Assembly: GCF_001428845.1 (NCBI RefSeq)
Contig: NZ_LMIU01000022.1
Location: 1-64,000 of the forward strand
Direction: 5' to 3'
Source of the DNA: Achromobacter sp. Root83
Lineage (GTDB): Bacteria; Pseudomonadota; Gammaproteobacteria; Burkholderiales; Burkholderiaceae_B
DNA: 64,000 bases
Part shown: one piece after another, positions 1 through 7,873 of the stretch
Numbering within the stretch: the first letter of the stretch is position 1
Layout of the letters: each line of letters begins with the position of its first letter
Translations under genes and position numbers: made by a program
The notes under the pieces: model-generated
What the model was told of the DNA's origin: nothing
Databases searched by the model: none
Seen by the model: only the letters and a program-made list of their open reading frames with translations

Positions 1-544
1 GTTCGGCGACTTCGGGCGTCGAGCCGGACGTCACCTTCTTGATGGTGCTGACGCGGTGTTCCTTGTCGCCCGGGTTGATGCGCTCGGGGCTGTAGCCGGC
101 ATAGAAGTCCACGTTGAACTTCAGGCCCGACACGCGCTCCAGCACCGGCACGCAGTCTTCTTCGGTGGCGCCCGGATAGACGGTGGATTCGTAGATGACG
201 ATGTCGCCGCGCTTGAGCACGGCGCCGATGGTTTCGCTGGCCTTGACCAGCGGAGTCAGGTCGGGCTGCTTGTATTCGTCGATCGGGGTGGGCACGGTCA
301 CGATGTACACGTTGGCCTGGGCCAGTTCGGCGCGGTCGGCGGTGTAAGTGAGCTGCGTGGCTTCGGCGAGTTCGGCCTCGCTGACTTCCAGCGTGTGATC
401 GTGCCCGGCCTTCAGCCCGTCGATGCGGCGCGTATTGATGTCGAACCCGATGACCGGACGCTTCTTGCCGAATTCCACCGCTAGGGGCAGACCGACGTAG
501 CCGAGGCCAACGACAGCGAGTTTCACTTCTTGAATTCGCAACAT
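1..544 (-). CDS. tviB: UDP-N-acetylhexosamine 6-dehydrogenase, TviB/WbpO type (3' end outside window)
   Basis: Oxidises a UDP-N-acetylhexosamine to the uronic acid with two NAD+, supplying a charged sugar for capsule or O-antigen. About 181 N-terminal residues are visible. They start MLRIQEVKLAVVGLGYVGLP, with the Rossmann GxGxxG loop at residues 13-18, then VTVPTPIDEYKQPDLTPL and GYSPERINPGDKEHR, all of which I recognise from Salmonella TviB; the catalytic Cys lies beyond the window edge. The ATG at 544 follows a GGGAGAG ribosome binding site. The WecA-like gene lies 94 bases upstream on the same strand, so both probably belong to one polysaccharide locus continuing to the left. The family call is firm; whether the substrate is UDP-GlcNAc or UDP-GalNAc cannot be told. 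Confidence 0.9.
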   Translation of the reverse strand, partial: MLRIQEVKLAVVGLGYVGLPLAVEFGKKRPVIGFDINTRRIDGLKAGHDHTLEVSEAELAEATQLTYTADRAELAQANVYIVTVPTPIDEYKQPDLTPLVKASETIGAVLKRGDIVIYESTVYPGATEEDCVPVLERVSGLKFNVDFYAGYSPERINPGDKEHRVSTIKKVTSGSTPEVAE

Positions 545-605
545 AACTCTCCCTTCACCGTAGAACGATTACGGCATTTTAAATATGGTCGGGTGATAGA
601 TAACC

Positions 606-634
606 GAGCCCCCGGCGGCGATCGCCGGGGCACT
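606..634. other. GC-rich hairpin between wecA-like and tviB genes
   Basis: An inverted repeat with arms CCCCGGCG and CGCCGGGG around a GCGAT loop lies just after the stop of the WecA-like gene. There is no T-run on the minus strand, so it is more likely an mRNA processing or attenuation hairpin than a terminator. An AT-rich stretch at 576-585 (TAAAAT on the minus strand) could be a -10 box for a separate tviB promoter, but this is weak. Confidence 0.4.
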
Positions 635-638
635 CAAA

Positions 639-1745
639 CTAGTCGGTGGTTCGCAAGACTGAAGGCAGCAGCAGCCAGCCCGGGCGGCGCCAGGACACCA
701 ATCGCGCGTACAACCAGATGTAGACGCTGGCGAACACAACCAGGCTGGCGCTCAGGGCCCAGGGGTTGTCCCACCAGATCGTGGCCGGCACCAGCCCGAT
801 CAGCGCAAGCACCCACATGTACGGGGAAGCCAGCGCGTTGCACAGCGCGGGAACGGCGTGGCGCCGGCCCCGGCTGAACGTCACGCGGACCAGGCGGCGG
901 AATACAAGCTGGTGCAGGTGCAGCGCATCCGGCTGGTCCACCGGCACGCCGCGCTTGAAGCGGCGGCGCCAGATCGAAAAACCGGTTTCGAATACGGGGT
1001 AGAACAGCACCGCCAGCGCGTAGAAGGGCGACACCGACGGATTGCGCACCACGAGCAGCACCGCCAGCTCGGCCAGCATGAAGCCCAGGAAGTACGCGCC
1101 GCCGTCGCCCAGGAACACTCGGCCGAACGGGAAGTTCCAGACCAGGAAACCCAGCGTGGCCGATGCCAGCGCCGCGGCCACCAGGAAGATCGGCACGTCG
1201 CCGACCTGCATCGCCACCAGGCTGATCGATATGGCCATCAGCGTGGCGACCATGCCGGCCAGGCCATTCATGCCGTCGACGATGTTCAGCGCATGCGTAC
1301 AGCCCCCCACCGCGAACATGGTGAACAGCAGCGACACGGGCCAGAATGACAGCACGTAATCCACCGGCGCCATGCCGACGCGGCTTACGCCGCCGAGCAG
1401 CCACCACGCGATCGCGGCGGACAGGAACGCGGCCAGCAAACGCTTGCTGGCGCCGATGTCCTTGGTGATGTCTTCAAGCAAGCCAGCCACGAACACCGGC
1501 AGCGCCGCGACGAACAGCGCGGGCCAAAGCCAGGTCAGGGTCATGTTGCTGGGGCCAAGCACCAGCAGGCCCGCGAGCGTACCCGCAAGCACGGCCAATC
1601 CGCCGACGCGAGGCGTCGCGCGGGAGTGGTTGGCCTGGGGTTTGTTGAGGTCGCTGTCGCCGGTAAAAGCGCCATGCCAGCGCTCGGACGCCACGATGAG
1701 TCCCCCCACCATGAACGCGACCACGCATATGTACAGCCAGGTCAC
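639..1745 (-). CDS. WecA/WbpL-like undecaprenyl-phosphate sugar-1-phosphate transferase (GT family 4)
   Basis: Polytopic inner-membrane enzyme of 368 residues that transfers an N-acetylhexosamine 1-phosphate from a UDP-sugar to undecaprenyl phosphate, starting a polysaccharide repeat unit on the cytoplasmic face. Family landmarks are seen in order: NHSRATPRVGG after the first membrane span, DGMNGLAG for Mg2+ binding, FLGDGGAYFLGF, and the HLHQLVFRR loop corresponding to the His-rich nucleotide/carbohydrate motif. About ten hydrophobic segments are visible. The start is GTG at 1745, preceded by AGAGGTGAT. It is followed in the same direction by the TviB-type dehydrogenase, which fits O-antigen or capsule synthesis. 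The exact sugar is unknown; MraY is unlikely because there is no peptidoglycan gene context. Confidence 0.85.
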   Translation of the reverse strand: MTWLYICVVAFMVGGLIVASERWHGAFTGDSDLNKPQANHSRATPRVGGLAVLAGTLAGLLVLGPSNMTLTWLWPALFVAALPVFVAGLLEDITKDIGASKRLLAAFLSAAIAWWLLGGVSRVGMAPVDYVLSFWPVSLLFTMFAVGGCTHALNIVDGMNGLAGMVATLMAISISLVAMQVGDVPIFLVAAALASATLGFLVWNFPFGRVFLGDGGAYFLGFMLAELAVLLVVRNPSVSPFYALAVLFYPVFETGFSIWRRRFKRGVPVDQPDALHLHQLVFRRLVRVTFSRGRRHAVPALCNALASPYMWVLALIGLVPATIWWDNPWALSASLVVFASVYIWLYARLVSWRRPGWLLLPSVLRTTD

Positions 1746-2087
1746 AGGATCACCTCTGGTTGGTCTATCGAGACAGGCCCGCCATTATCGGAGGCAGGTG
1801 TAACGCCCATATATGGGATGAATAAGGAAGTGCAATTCCGCGGCACAGAACGTAACACCCGCCGCGGCGCGATTCGTCCGCCGGCAAGACTGCGATTGGA
1901 AGGCGCCGATGCAACAACACCGCGGACGCGCGGAAGTACAGGTTTCATCTGGGGATTGTAGAGCTTTCCGCCCTGGCGCACGTGAAATATCCCAGGGAAA
2001 ACGCGAAGACCGCCCTGGGGGAACGAGCCGCCGAAATGCGGCGGCGCTCGGCGCCGGCCATAAACTGGGGACGCATCAATTCCGGTC
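1746..2087. other. Intergenic region upstream of the WecA-like gene
   Basis: About 340 bases without a convincing gene. It holds one perfect 12-base palindrome, CCCATATATGGG, at 1806-1817, roughly 60 bases upstream of the WecA-like start, which could be an operator. Open frames here are on low-complexity Arg/Ala/Pro codons and have no plausible ribosome binding site. Confidence 0.5.
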
Positions 2088-2120
2088 AAAAAAAAGCCCG
2101 AGATCGTGAGATCTCGGGCT
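2088..2120 (-). terminator. Intrinsic terminator of the candidate small RNA
   Basis: Perfect 11-bp inverted repeat AGCCCGAGATC / GATCTCGGGCT with a 4-base loop, followed on the minus strand by eight T. It is the strongest intrinsic terminator in this part of the window and points leftward. Confidence 0.9.
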
Positions 2121-2233
2121 AAATCCACCAAAGGAGGAGGGTGGAGGAGACAACCGTGGCATGTTGGGAGCGGGACTTCTGCTCGCTGCGCATCCGGGGT
2201 TTTCACCGCGCCGTTTGCGTTTCAACATCCGAT
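2088..2233 (-). ncRNA. Candidate small RNA with Shine-Dalgarno-complementary CUCCUCC loop
   Basis: A self-contained minus-strand transcription unit of about 146 nt. A sigma70-like promoter (-35 TTGCAT, 17-base spacer, -10 TACTAT) predicts a start near 2233, and an 11-bp GC-rich hairpin followed by eight T ends it at 2088. Between them a hairpin with arms TCCACC/GGTGGA (2124-2129 and 2140-2145) exposes the 10-nt loop CTCCTCCTTT, complementary to GGAGG ribosome binding sites; a second TCTCCTCC run precedes it. This arrangement resembles the CCUCC-motif small RNAs known in Alpha- and Betaproteobacteria that pair with ribosome binding sites, usually with Hfq. The RNA stands alone between coq7 and the WecA-like gene. 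A 50-codon frame (ATG near 2225) crosses it but has no good ribosome binding site and runs through the terminator, so I prefer RNA. Confidence 0.72.
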
Positions 2234-2239
2234 GACTGA

Positions 2240-2268
2240 ATAGTACCGAGGTTTTTTGTGCGATGCAA
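2240..2268 (-). promoter_or_regulatory. Sigma70-like promoter of the candidate small RNA
   Basis: On the minus strand, TTGCAT (2268-2263) is separated by exactly 17 bases from TACTAT (2245-2240). The surrounding bases are locally AT-rich, in contrast to neighbouring coding DNA. Confidence 0.7.
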
Positions 2269-2520
2269 GAATTTTTTTGATCTCTTTTCAGTGACCGATT
2301 CCGCGTTGCGTTTTTGCTGCAAATTTAGGGACTCCCCTCTGGAAAGCCGCACCAGTCAATGACCTTAACAAGAAGCGGGTTTTTGCCGAAGGGGTAAACC
2401 CCTTGCGGATTTACCCTTGAACGGCGCGGGTAATCCCACCCCGCGCAACGCACCATTACGGTGCATCAAGCACCATGATGCGGCCATTTTTGCGCATTGC
2501 AACATTTTTGGCCCTTGTCT
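2269..2520. other. Intergenic region between coq7 and the small RNA gene
   Basis: About 250 non-coding bases. They hold GC-rich inverted repeats, among them GCGCGGG/CCCGCGC and GGGTAAA/TTTACCC (about 2395-2440), which could end coq7 transcription, although no clear T-run follows. No gene is seen. Confidence 0.5.
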
Positions 2521-3198
2521 TCAAATCCAGTAGGCCGTGGACGTCATGACCTTGGACATGCCCCGCATGGCCGTTTTCACGGGGCCGGGCAAGGGCACGC
2601 CGCCCGCTTGCTCGGCGCTGGCCCGGTGCTGGGCTTCGTCTTCCTTCATCTTTTGCACGATCTGGCGCGACCGCTCATCCTGCACCGGCAAGGTGCGCAG
2701 ATGTTCTTCCAGATGCGCCTCGACCTGCTTTTCGGTTTCCGCCATGAAGCCCAGGTTGCGAGGCACGCCCGCGACACTCGCCATCACGCCCAGCGCGAAC
2801 GAACCGGCGTACCAGAGGGGATTGAGCAGACTGGGGCGGCTGCCCAGTTCTTCCAGGCGCCGGTTGCACCAGACCAGATGGTCCACTTCCTCGGCCGCGG
2901 CGTTCAGCAGCAACGCGCGGGGCGTGGGCTCGCGGCAGACCGAGGCCTGGCCCCGGTACAGCGCCTGGGCGCAGACCTCGCCTACGTGGTTGACCCGCAT
3001 CAGCCCGGCGGCGTGGCGTTTCTCTTGCACCGACAAGGCCTGGGGCGCCTCTTCCACCGTGGCCGGATACGGCCTGCCGGCGCTGGCGCTTCCGGACAGG
3101 ACCCGCAGCGCGCGGTCGGCTTCGGCCAGCAAGGCGTCCAGGGGGCTGGCGCGCCGCAGGAAGGAAGCGGGGCCGGATCGGGACAGGGTAGTGGGCAT
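2521..3198 (-). CDS. coq7: Coq7, demethoxyubiquinone hydroxylase
   Basis: Di-iron monooxygenase of 225 residues catalysing the C-6 hydroxylation (2-polyprenyl-3-methyl-6-methoxybenzoquinol to the demethyl precursor) of ubiquinone synthesis; peripheral inner-membrane protein. Carboxylate-bridged di-iron motifs are visible: NHVGEVCAQ, AAEEVDHLVWC, EKQVEAHLEEHL and EDEAQHR, in the spacing expected for the Coq7/ferritin-like fold. The ATG at 3198 (MPTTLSRSGP) is preceded by GAGGAG at 6 bases and is preferred over a longer frame that lacks a site. The gene is monocistronic and divergent from the OsmC-like gene. Function is well supported. Confidence 0.95.
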   Translation of the reverse strand: MPTTLSRSGPASFLRRASPLDALLAEADRALRVLSGSASAGRPYPATVEEAPQALSVQEKRHAAGLMRVNHVGEVCAQALYRGQASVCREPTPRALLLNAAAEEVDHLVWCNRRLEELGSRPSLLNPLWYAGSFALGVMASVAGVPRNLGFMAETEKQVEAHLEEHLRTLPVQDERSRQIVQKMKEDEAQHRASAEQAGGVPLPGPVKTAMRGMSKVMTSTAYWI

Positions 3199-3320
3199 GG
3201 AAACTCCTCGACAGGACTGGCGCGTACACCCCTGATGCGGGGCGGGGCACCCGTGCCCGGAATTGTACGCAACAGGTATCATCGGCCATTGACTGCGCTC
3301 AAGCTCAAGGACAGCACAAA

Positions 3321-3764
3321 ATGGAATGCACGATCGACTGGGGCGGCCCCAACGGCATGCTCTTCACCGCCAGCACAGGCAGCGGCCACGTGGCCGTGAT
3401 GGACGGCGCCGTGGACGGCGGCGGACACAACCTGGCTCCGCGCCCGATGGAAATGCTGCTGGCCGGAACGGGCGGCTGCACCGCCTATGACGTGGTGCTG
3501 ATCCTCAAGCGCGGCCGCCACGCGGTCAGCGGTTGCAGCGTCAAGCTGCAGGCCGACCGCGCGGATGCCGACCCCAAGGTCTTCACGCGCATCCATTTCG
3601 CGTTCACCGTCACCGGCCGCAATCTGCCCCGCGCGGCGGTCGAACGCGCCGTGCAGCTTTCCCACGAGAAGTACTGCTCGGCCTCGGCCATGCTGGAGAA
3701 AACCGCGGCACTGACTTTTTCGGTCGAGATCGTCGACACGCAGGAAGCGCCGGCCGCCGCCTGA
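3321..3764 (+). CDS. OsmC/Ohr-family protein
   Basis: 147-residue OsmC-fold protein. The two family cysteines are visible, one in GGCTAYDVV and one in HEKYCSAS, the pair that reduces organic hydroperoxides in studied members. The opening [18 protein letters not shown] and the motif [11 protein letters not shown] resemble the YhfA-like branch, whose physiological substrate is less clear than that of Ohr or OsmC. It stands alone, divergent from coq7, 118 bases before thyA. The ATG at 3321 has a weak upstream purine stretch (AAGGACAG). I am sure of the family, not of the peroxide substrate. Confidence 0.85.
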   Translation: MECTIDWGGPNGMLFTASTGSGHVAVMDGAVDGGGHNLAPRPMEMLLAGTGGCTAYDVVLILKRGRHAVSGCSVKLQADRADADPKVFTRIHFAFTVTGRNLPRAAVERAVQLSHEKYCSASAMLEKTAALTFSVEIVDTQEAPAAA

Positions 3765-3882
3765 GCCGCGCCCGCCGCGTGGTGTAATTCGGCTTGCTTC
3801 CCTATCTTTACAGGCGCCGTCGCGATCCGCTCGTGGCGGCCCGTTTGCGTCACCCGCGGGGTGGGCGAACACAAGGACCGCC

Positions 3883-4854
3883 ATGAAACAATACCTGGAC
3901 CTCGTTCAATCCATCCTTGACACCGGCGCGTGGCAGGAAAACCGGACGGGCATACGCACCTTGAGCATGCCGGGCGCCTCGCTGCGATTCGACCTGCAAA
4001 AAGGCTTCCCGGCCGTCACGACCAAGAAACTGGCGTTCAAGTCCGCCATCGGTGAAATGGTGGGTTTCATGCGCGCGTCGCGCAGCGCCGCGGAGTTCCG
4101 CGAGCTCGGGTGCAAGGTCTGGGACCAGAACGCCAACGAGAACAGCCAATGGCTGGCGAACCCCTATCGCGAAGGTCCCGACGATCTGGGCCCCGTCTAC
4201 GGCGTGCAGTGGCGCCAATGGCCGGCCTACAAGATGCTGGACGCCGCCCGCCCGGCCCAGATCGAAGACGCCCTGTCGCGCGGCTACGCCAAAGTGGCCG
4301 AACTGGACGAAGGCGGCGTGCCCAAGGTATTGCTGTACAAGGCGGTCGATCAGTTGCGGCAATGCCTGGACACCATCCACGAGCGGCCCGGCGACCGCCG
4401 CATCCTGTTCCACGGCTGGAACTGGGCCCAGATCGAGGAAATGGCGTTGCCTCCCTGCCATCTGCTCTATCAGTTCCTGCCCAACGCGACGACCCGCGAA
4501 ATCTCGCTCTGCCTGTACATCCGTTCCAATGATGTCGGGCTGGGCACGCCGTTCAACCTGACGGAAGGCGCGGCGCTGTTGCATCTGGTCGGACGGCTGA
4601 CGGGCTACACCCCGCGCTGGTTCACGTACTTCATCGGCGACGCGCATATCTACGAGAACCACCTGCCGATGCTGCGTGAACAGTTGACGCGCGAGCCCTA
4701 CGAGTCGCCCCGGCTCGTCCTGTCTGACCGCATTCCGGATTTCGCCGTTACGGGCCGCTACGAACCCGAGTGGCTGGAAAAGGTCGAACCTGGCGACTTT
4801 ACGCTGTCCGGCTATCGCCATCACGCTCCGCTGACGGCGGCCATGGCCGTGTAG
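3883..4854 (+). CDS. thyA: Thymidylate synthase
   Basis: Converts dUMP and 5,10-methylenetetrahydrofolate to dTMP and dihydrofolate in the cytoplasm. The catalytic Cys192 is in [21 protein letters not shown] near the N-terminus and [15 protein letters not shown] are also typical. The protein is 323 residues against 264 in E. coli: the extra length is an insertion of about 50 residues between YGVQWR (residue 111) and VDQLRQ (residue 155), a variant of ThyA known from other bacteria. Dihydrofolate reductase, which recycles its product, lies 2.5 kb downstream in the same direction. Confidence 0.97.
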   Translation: MKQYLDLVQSILDTGAWQENRTGIRTLSMPGASLRFDLQKGFPAVTTKKLAFKSAIGEMVGFMRASRSAAEFRELGCKVWDQNANENSQWLANPYREGPDDLGPVYGVQWRQWPAYKMLDAARPAQIEDALSRGYAKVAELDEGGVPKVLLYKAVDQLRQCLDTIHERPGDRRILFHGWNWAQIEEMALPPCHLLYQFLPNATTREISLCLYIRSNDVGLGTPFNLTEGAALLHLVGRLTGYTPRWFTYFIGDAHIYENHLPMLREQLTREPYESPRLVLSDRIPDFAVTGRYEPEWLEKVEPGDFTLSGYRHHAPLTAAMAV

Positions 4855-5201
4855 TACCGCTGGCTCGCAGCGGCACCAGGTGAAGATTGGTGAGCTTCTG
4901 GAAGCCCGATTTCGGTATAACCCATCCCTTAGCCTCGGACGCGCGTCCAGCATCCCGCGCGCCGCCGTGGCTTCCGACCGGCCCCTGGCGCGCCGTGCCC
5001 GTGGCTCGCCGCGAGCCCGGGCCCCCGCCCGCGCAGCGCCGACCGCTGCCGTTGCCCTGCCGCATCCCCCGTCCTACAAGAGAGTGTGAGAATCGCCAGC
5101 GTCGAGAGCAGGATCCCCCTTGCGACCGGCATGCACTGTTGACTACCAATTGAATCAAGGCCCGCGCGGCGGCTGTATGCGCTCAGGACAGGACCCCACA
5201 A
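4855..5201. other. Intergenic region between thyA and the MHYT gene
   Basis: 347 bases of GC-rich DNA. I find no gene, RNA or strong terminator. A purine-rich AAGAGAGTGTGAGAA stretch near 5079 does not precede an open frame. Confidence 0.4.
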
Positions 5202-7265
5202 ATGCTCGTTGGAACTTATAACCCTTCGCTCGTCCTCGTATCCCTAGGGGTCGCCATCCTGGCGTCATACACGGCGTTGGGGATGGCCAACCGGGTGCGG
5301 GCCTCGCACGGACTGCCCGCGGCGCGATATTGGCTGGCGGGCGGCGCATTCGCCATGGGCATCGGGATCTGGTCCATGCATTTCGTGGGCATGCTCGCCT
5401 TCAGCCTGCCCATTCCCATGGGCTACGACCTGCCGCTGACCGTGCTGTCCCTGGCCATCGCCATCGGCTGCTCGGCCTTCGCCCTGTGGATAGTCTGCAA
5501 GGACGAACTGCCCTGGCGCCGGCTGGCCGCCGGCGCGCTCCTGATGGGCTCGGGCATCGCCGCGATGCACTACATCGGCATGGCGGCCATGCGCATGGCG
5601 CCCGGCATCGACTACGACCCCGCGTGGTTCGCGCTGTCCATCGCCATCGCCATCGCCGCCTCGGGCGCGGCGCTGTGGATCACCTACCGGCTGCGCCATG
5701 ACGGGCCCCGCGTGGCGCTATCGCGGCCGCTGGCCGCCGTCATCATGGGCGTGGCCATCGTCGGCATGCACTATACGGGCATGGAGGCAGCCAGCTTTCC
5801 GGCCGGCAGCATCTGCATGGCGGCCGACGCCGGCATATCCGCCGGCTGGCTGGCAATCGCCGTGACCGCCGTGACGCTGAGCGTGCTGGCCATTGCACTG
5901 GTCGTCGCGGTGCTGGACAACCGTCTCGAAGCGCGCACGTCCGCGCTGGCGTCTTCGCTGGCGGAAGCCAATGAAGAGCTGGTGCAGCTTGCACTGCACG
6001 ACACCCTGACCAAATTGCCCAACCGCATCCTGCTGGAAGACCGGCTGGAGCAGGCCATCGAAAGCGCCAGCCGCCGCAGGGGTTACTTCGCGGTGCTGTT
6101 TTTCGACCTGGACGGTTTCAAGGCGGTCAACGATGCCTACGGACACCACACGGGCGACGCCCTGCTGATCGACCTGGCCCAGCGCATCCGCCAGGCCCTG
6201 CGCACGCAGGACACGGTCGCCCGCCTGGGCGGCGACGAATTCATCGTGCTGAGCGAAGTGCTTGAACCCACCGACGCGGCCAACGTGGCCGACCGGCTGA
6301 TCGACGCCATCGCCCGCCCTGTCACGGTGTACGGACACGAAGTCCTGGTCACCTCGAGCGTGGGGATCGCGGTCTACCCGAACGACGGCGAAGACACCCA
6401 CGCCCTGCTGACCAACGCCGACGCGGCCATGTACCACGCCAAGCGGCTGGGCGGCACCGGCTACAGCTTCTTCGAGCCGTCCATGAACGCGGACGCGCAC
6501 GAACAGATCGAGCTGCTGCACGACCTGCGCCTGGCGCAGGAGCGGGGCCAGTTCGTCCTGCACTACCAGCCCAAGTACGAAGCGCCCGCCGGCCCCATCC
6601 GGGGCGCCGAAGCGCTGCTGCGCTGGAACCATCCCACGCGCGGCCTGGTGGGCCCGGACCAGTTCATCCCCACGGCGGAAAAAACGGGTTTGATCCTGTC
6701 GATCGGGGAATGGGTCATCAACGAGGCCTGCCGCCAGATGCGGGAGTGGATCAATGCCGGCCAAGGGCACTGGACCATCGCCGTGAATATCTCGGCGCTG
6801 CAGTTCGGGCATTCCAGCCTGGTTGAAACGGTGCGTTCGGCGCTGGTGCGCCATGACGTCCCGCCCGCGTGCCTGACGCTGGAAGTGACCGAATCCACCG
6901 CCATGCGCGACGCGGAGGCCAGCCTGGCTGTGCTCAAGCGCCTGTCCGGCCTGGGCGTCACGATCTCGATCGACGACTTCGGCACGGGCTATTCCAGCCT
7001 GCTCTACCTGAAGCGGCTGCCCGCCACCGAGCTGAAGATCGACCGCGGATTCGTGAATCAGCTGGACAACGACAACGAGGACGCCGCCATCGTCTCGGCC
7101 ATCGTCGCGCTGGCGCAGCAGTTGAACCTGCGCATCGTGGCCGAGGGCGTGGAGACCGCGGCGCAGCAGAAATTCCTGACGGGCCTGGGCTGCGACTCGC
7201 TGCAGGGCTTCCTGCTGGGCAAGCCGATGCCGGCCACCGAATTCCTGGAGCACGCGTCGATCTGA
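5202..7265 (+). CDS. MHYT-GGDEF-EAL membrane protein for cyclic-di-GMP turnover
   Basis: 687-residue inner-membrane protein. Residues 1-240 form a seven-span MHYT sensor with motifs WSMHFVGM (about 58), AAMHYIGM (about 120) and VGMHYTGM (about 188); this domain is proposed to bind copper and sense a diatomic gas. A GGDEF domain follows with FFDLDGF and an intact RLGGDEF near residue 345, then an EAL domain with GAEALLRWNHP (near 467), NISALQFG, EVTESTAM and IDDFGTGYSSL. Both catalytic motifs look complete, so cyclase and phosphodiesterase activity are both possible; which one dominates cannot be read from sequence. It lies between thyA and folA in the same direction. Confidence 0.93.
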   Translation: MLVGTYNPSLVLVSLGVAILASYTALGMANRVRASHGLPAARYWLAGGAFAMGIGIWSMHFVGMLAFSLPIPMGYDLPLTVLSLAIAIGCSAFALWIVCKDELPWRRLAAGALLMGSGIAAMHYIGMAAMRMAPGIDYDPAWFALSIAIAIAASGAALWITYRLRHDGPRVALSRPLAAVIMGVAIVGMHYTGMEAASFPAGSICMAADAGISAGWLAIAVTAVTLSVLAIALVVAVLDNRLEARTSALASSLAEANEELVQLALHDTLTKLPNRILLEDRLEQAIESASRRRGYFAVLFFDLDGFKAVNDAYGHHTGDALLIDLAQRIRQALRTQDTVARLGGDEFIVLSEVLEPTDAANVADRLIDAIARPVTVYGHEVLVTSSVGIAVYPNDGEDTHALLTNADAAMYHAKRLGGTGYSFFEPSMNADAHEQIELLHDLRLAQERGQFVLHYQPKYEAPAGPIRGAEALLRWNHPTRGLVGPDQFIPTAEKTGLILSIGEWVINEACRQMREWINAGQGHWTIAVNISALQFGHSSLVETVRSALVRHDVPPACLTLEVTESTAMRDAEASLAVLKRLSGLGVTISIDDFGTGYSSLLYLKRLPATELKIDRGFVNQLDNDNEDAAIVSAIVALAQQLNLRIVAEGVETAAQQKFLTGLGCDSLQGFLLGKPMPATEFLEHASI

Positions 7266-7346
7266 GCGGCCGGCCCGCCCGGGCCCGGACGCCAATTTGC
7301 TACGCTATGGCGTCCAACCCGCCGAACCCTACCGTTGCAACGCCGT

Positions 7347-7832
7347 ATGCCTGCCAGCCTTACCCTGATCGTCGCCTATTCCACCAACCGCGCCATCGGG
7401 CGCGACAATGCCCTGCCCTGGAAACTGCCGGGCGATCTTGCGCATTTCAAGCGCAGCACGCTGGGCCATCCCATCATCATGGGGCGCAAGACCTGGGATT
7501 CGCTGGGCCGTCCGCTGCCCGGCCGCAGCAACATCGTCATCAGCCGCAATGCCGCCTTCAACGCTCCGGGCGCGATCCTGGCGCCCACGCTGGAGGCCGC
7601 CGTGGCCGCCTGCGGCGACATCGATGAAGCCTTCGTGATCGGCGGCGCGCAGATCTACGCGCAAGCCCTGCCCCTGGCCAGGCGCGTGCTGGCCACCGAA
7701 GTCCACGCCGAGGTCGAGGGAGACGCGTTCTTTCCGCTGCTGCCCTCGTTCCAGTGGAAGGAAACCGCGCGCGCGCCCCAAGCCGCTGAAAACGGCTACG
7801 GCTACGACTTCGTCACGTACGAGCGCGCCTAG
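7347..7832 (+). CDS. folA: Dihydrofolate reductase
   Basis: Reduces dihydrofolate to tetrahydrofolate with NADPH; trimethoprim target. 161 residues, the usual length. The active-site motif PWKLPGDLAHFK contains the acidic residue Asp30; GRKTWDSLG and IGGAQIY mark the NADPH site. The ATG at 7347 gives MPASLTLIVAY, which fits family N-termini; a TTG four codons upstream is possible. No strong ribosome binding site is seen. It completes the thymidylate cycle with thyA upstream. Confidence 0.96.
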   Translation: MPASLTLIVAYSTNRAIGRDNALPWKLPGDLAHFKRSTLGHPIIMGRKTWDSLGRPLPGRSNIVISRNAAFNAPGAILAPTLEAAVAACGDIDEAFVIGGAQIYAQALPLARRVLATEVHAEVEGDAFFPLLPSFQWKETARAPQAAENGYGYDFVTYERA

Positions 7833-7873
7833 GTCCCGGCCGCACGCGAGGCGCGTCGCACCGGCCCTGGAGG

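Noticed and set aside
1742..2206. Minus-strand frame of 154 codons upstream of the WecA-like gene
   Set aside because: It runs through the small RNA terminator and intergenic DNA, has no ribosome binding site and no recognisable domain.
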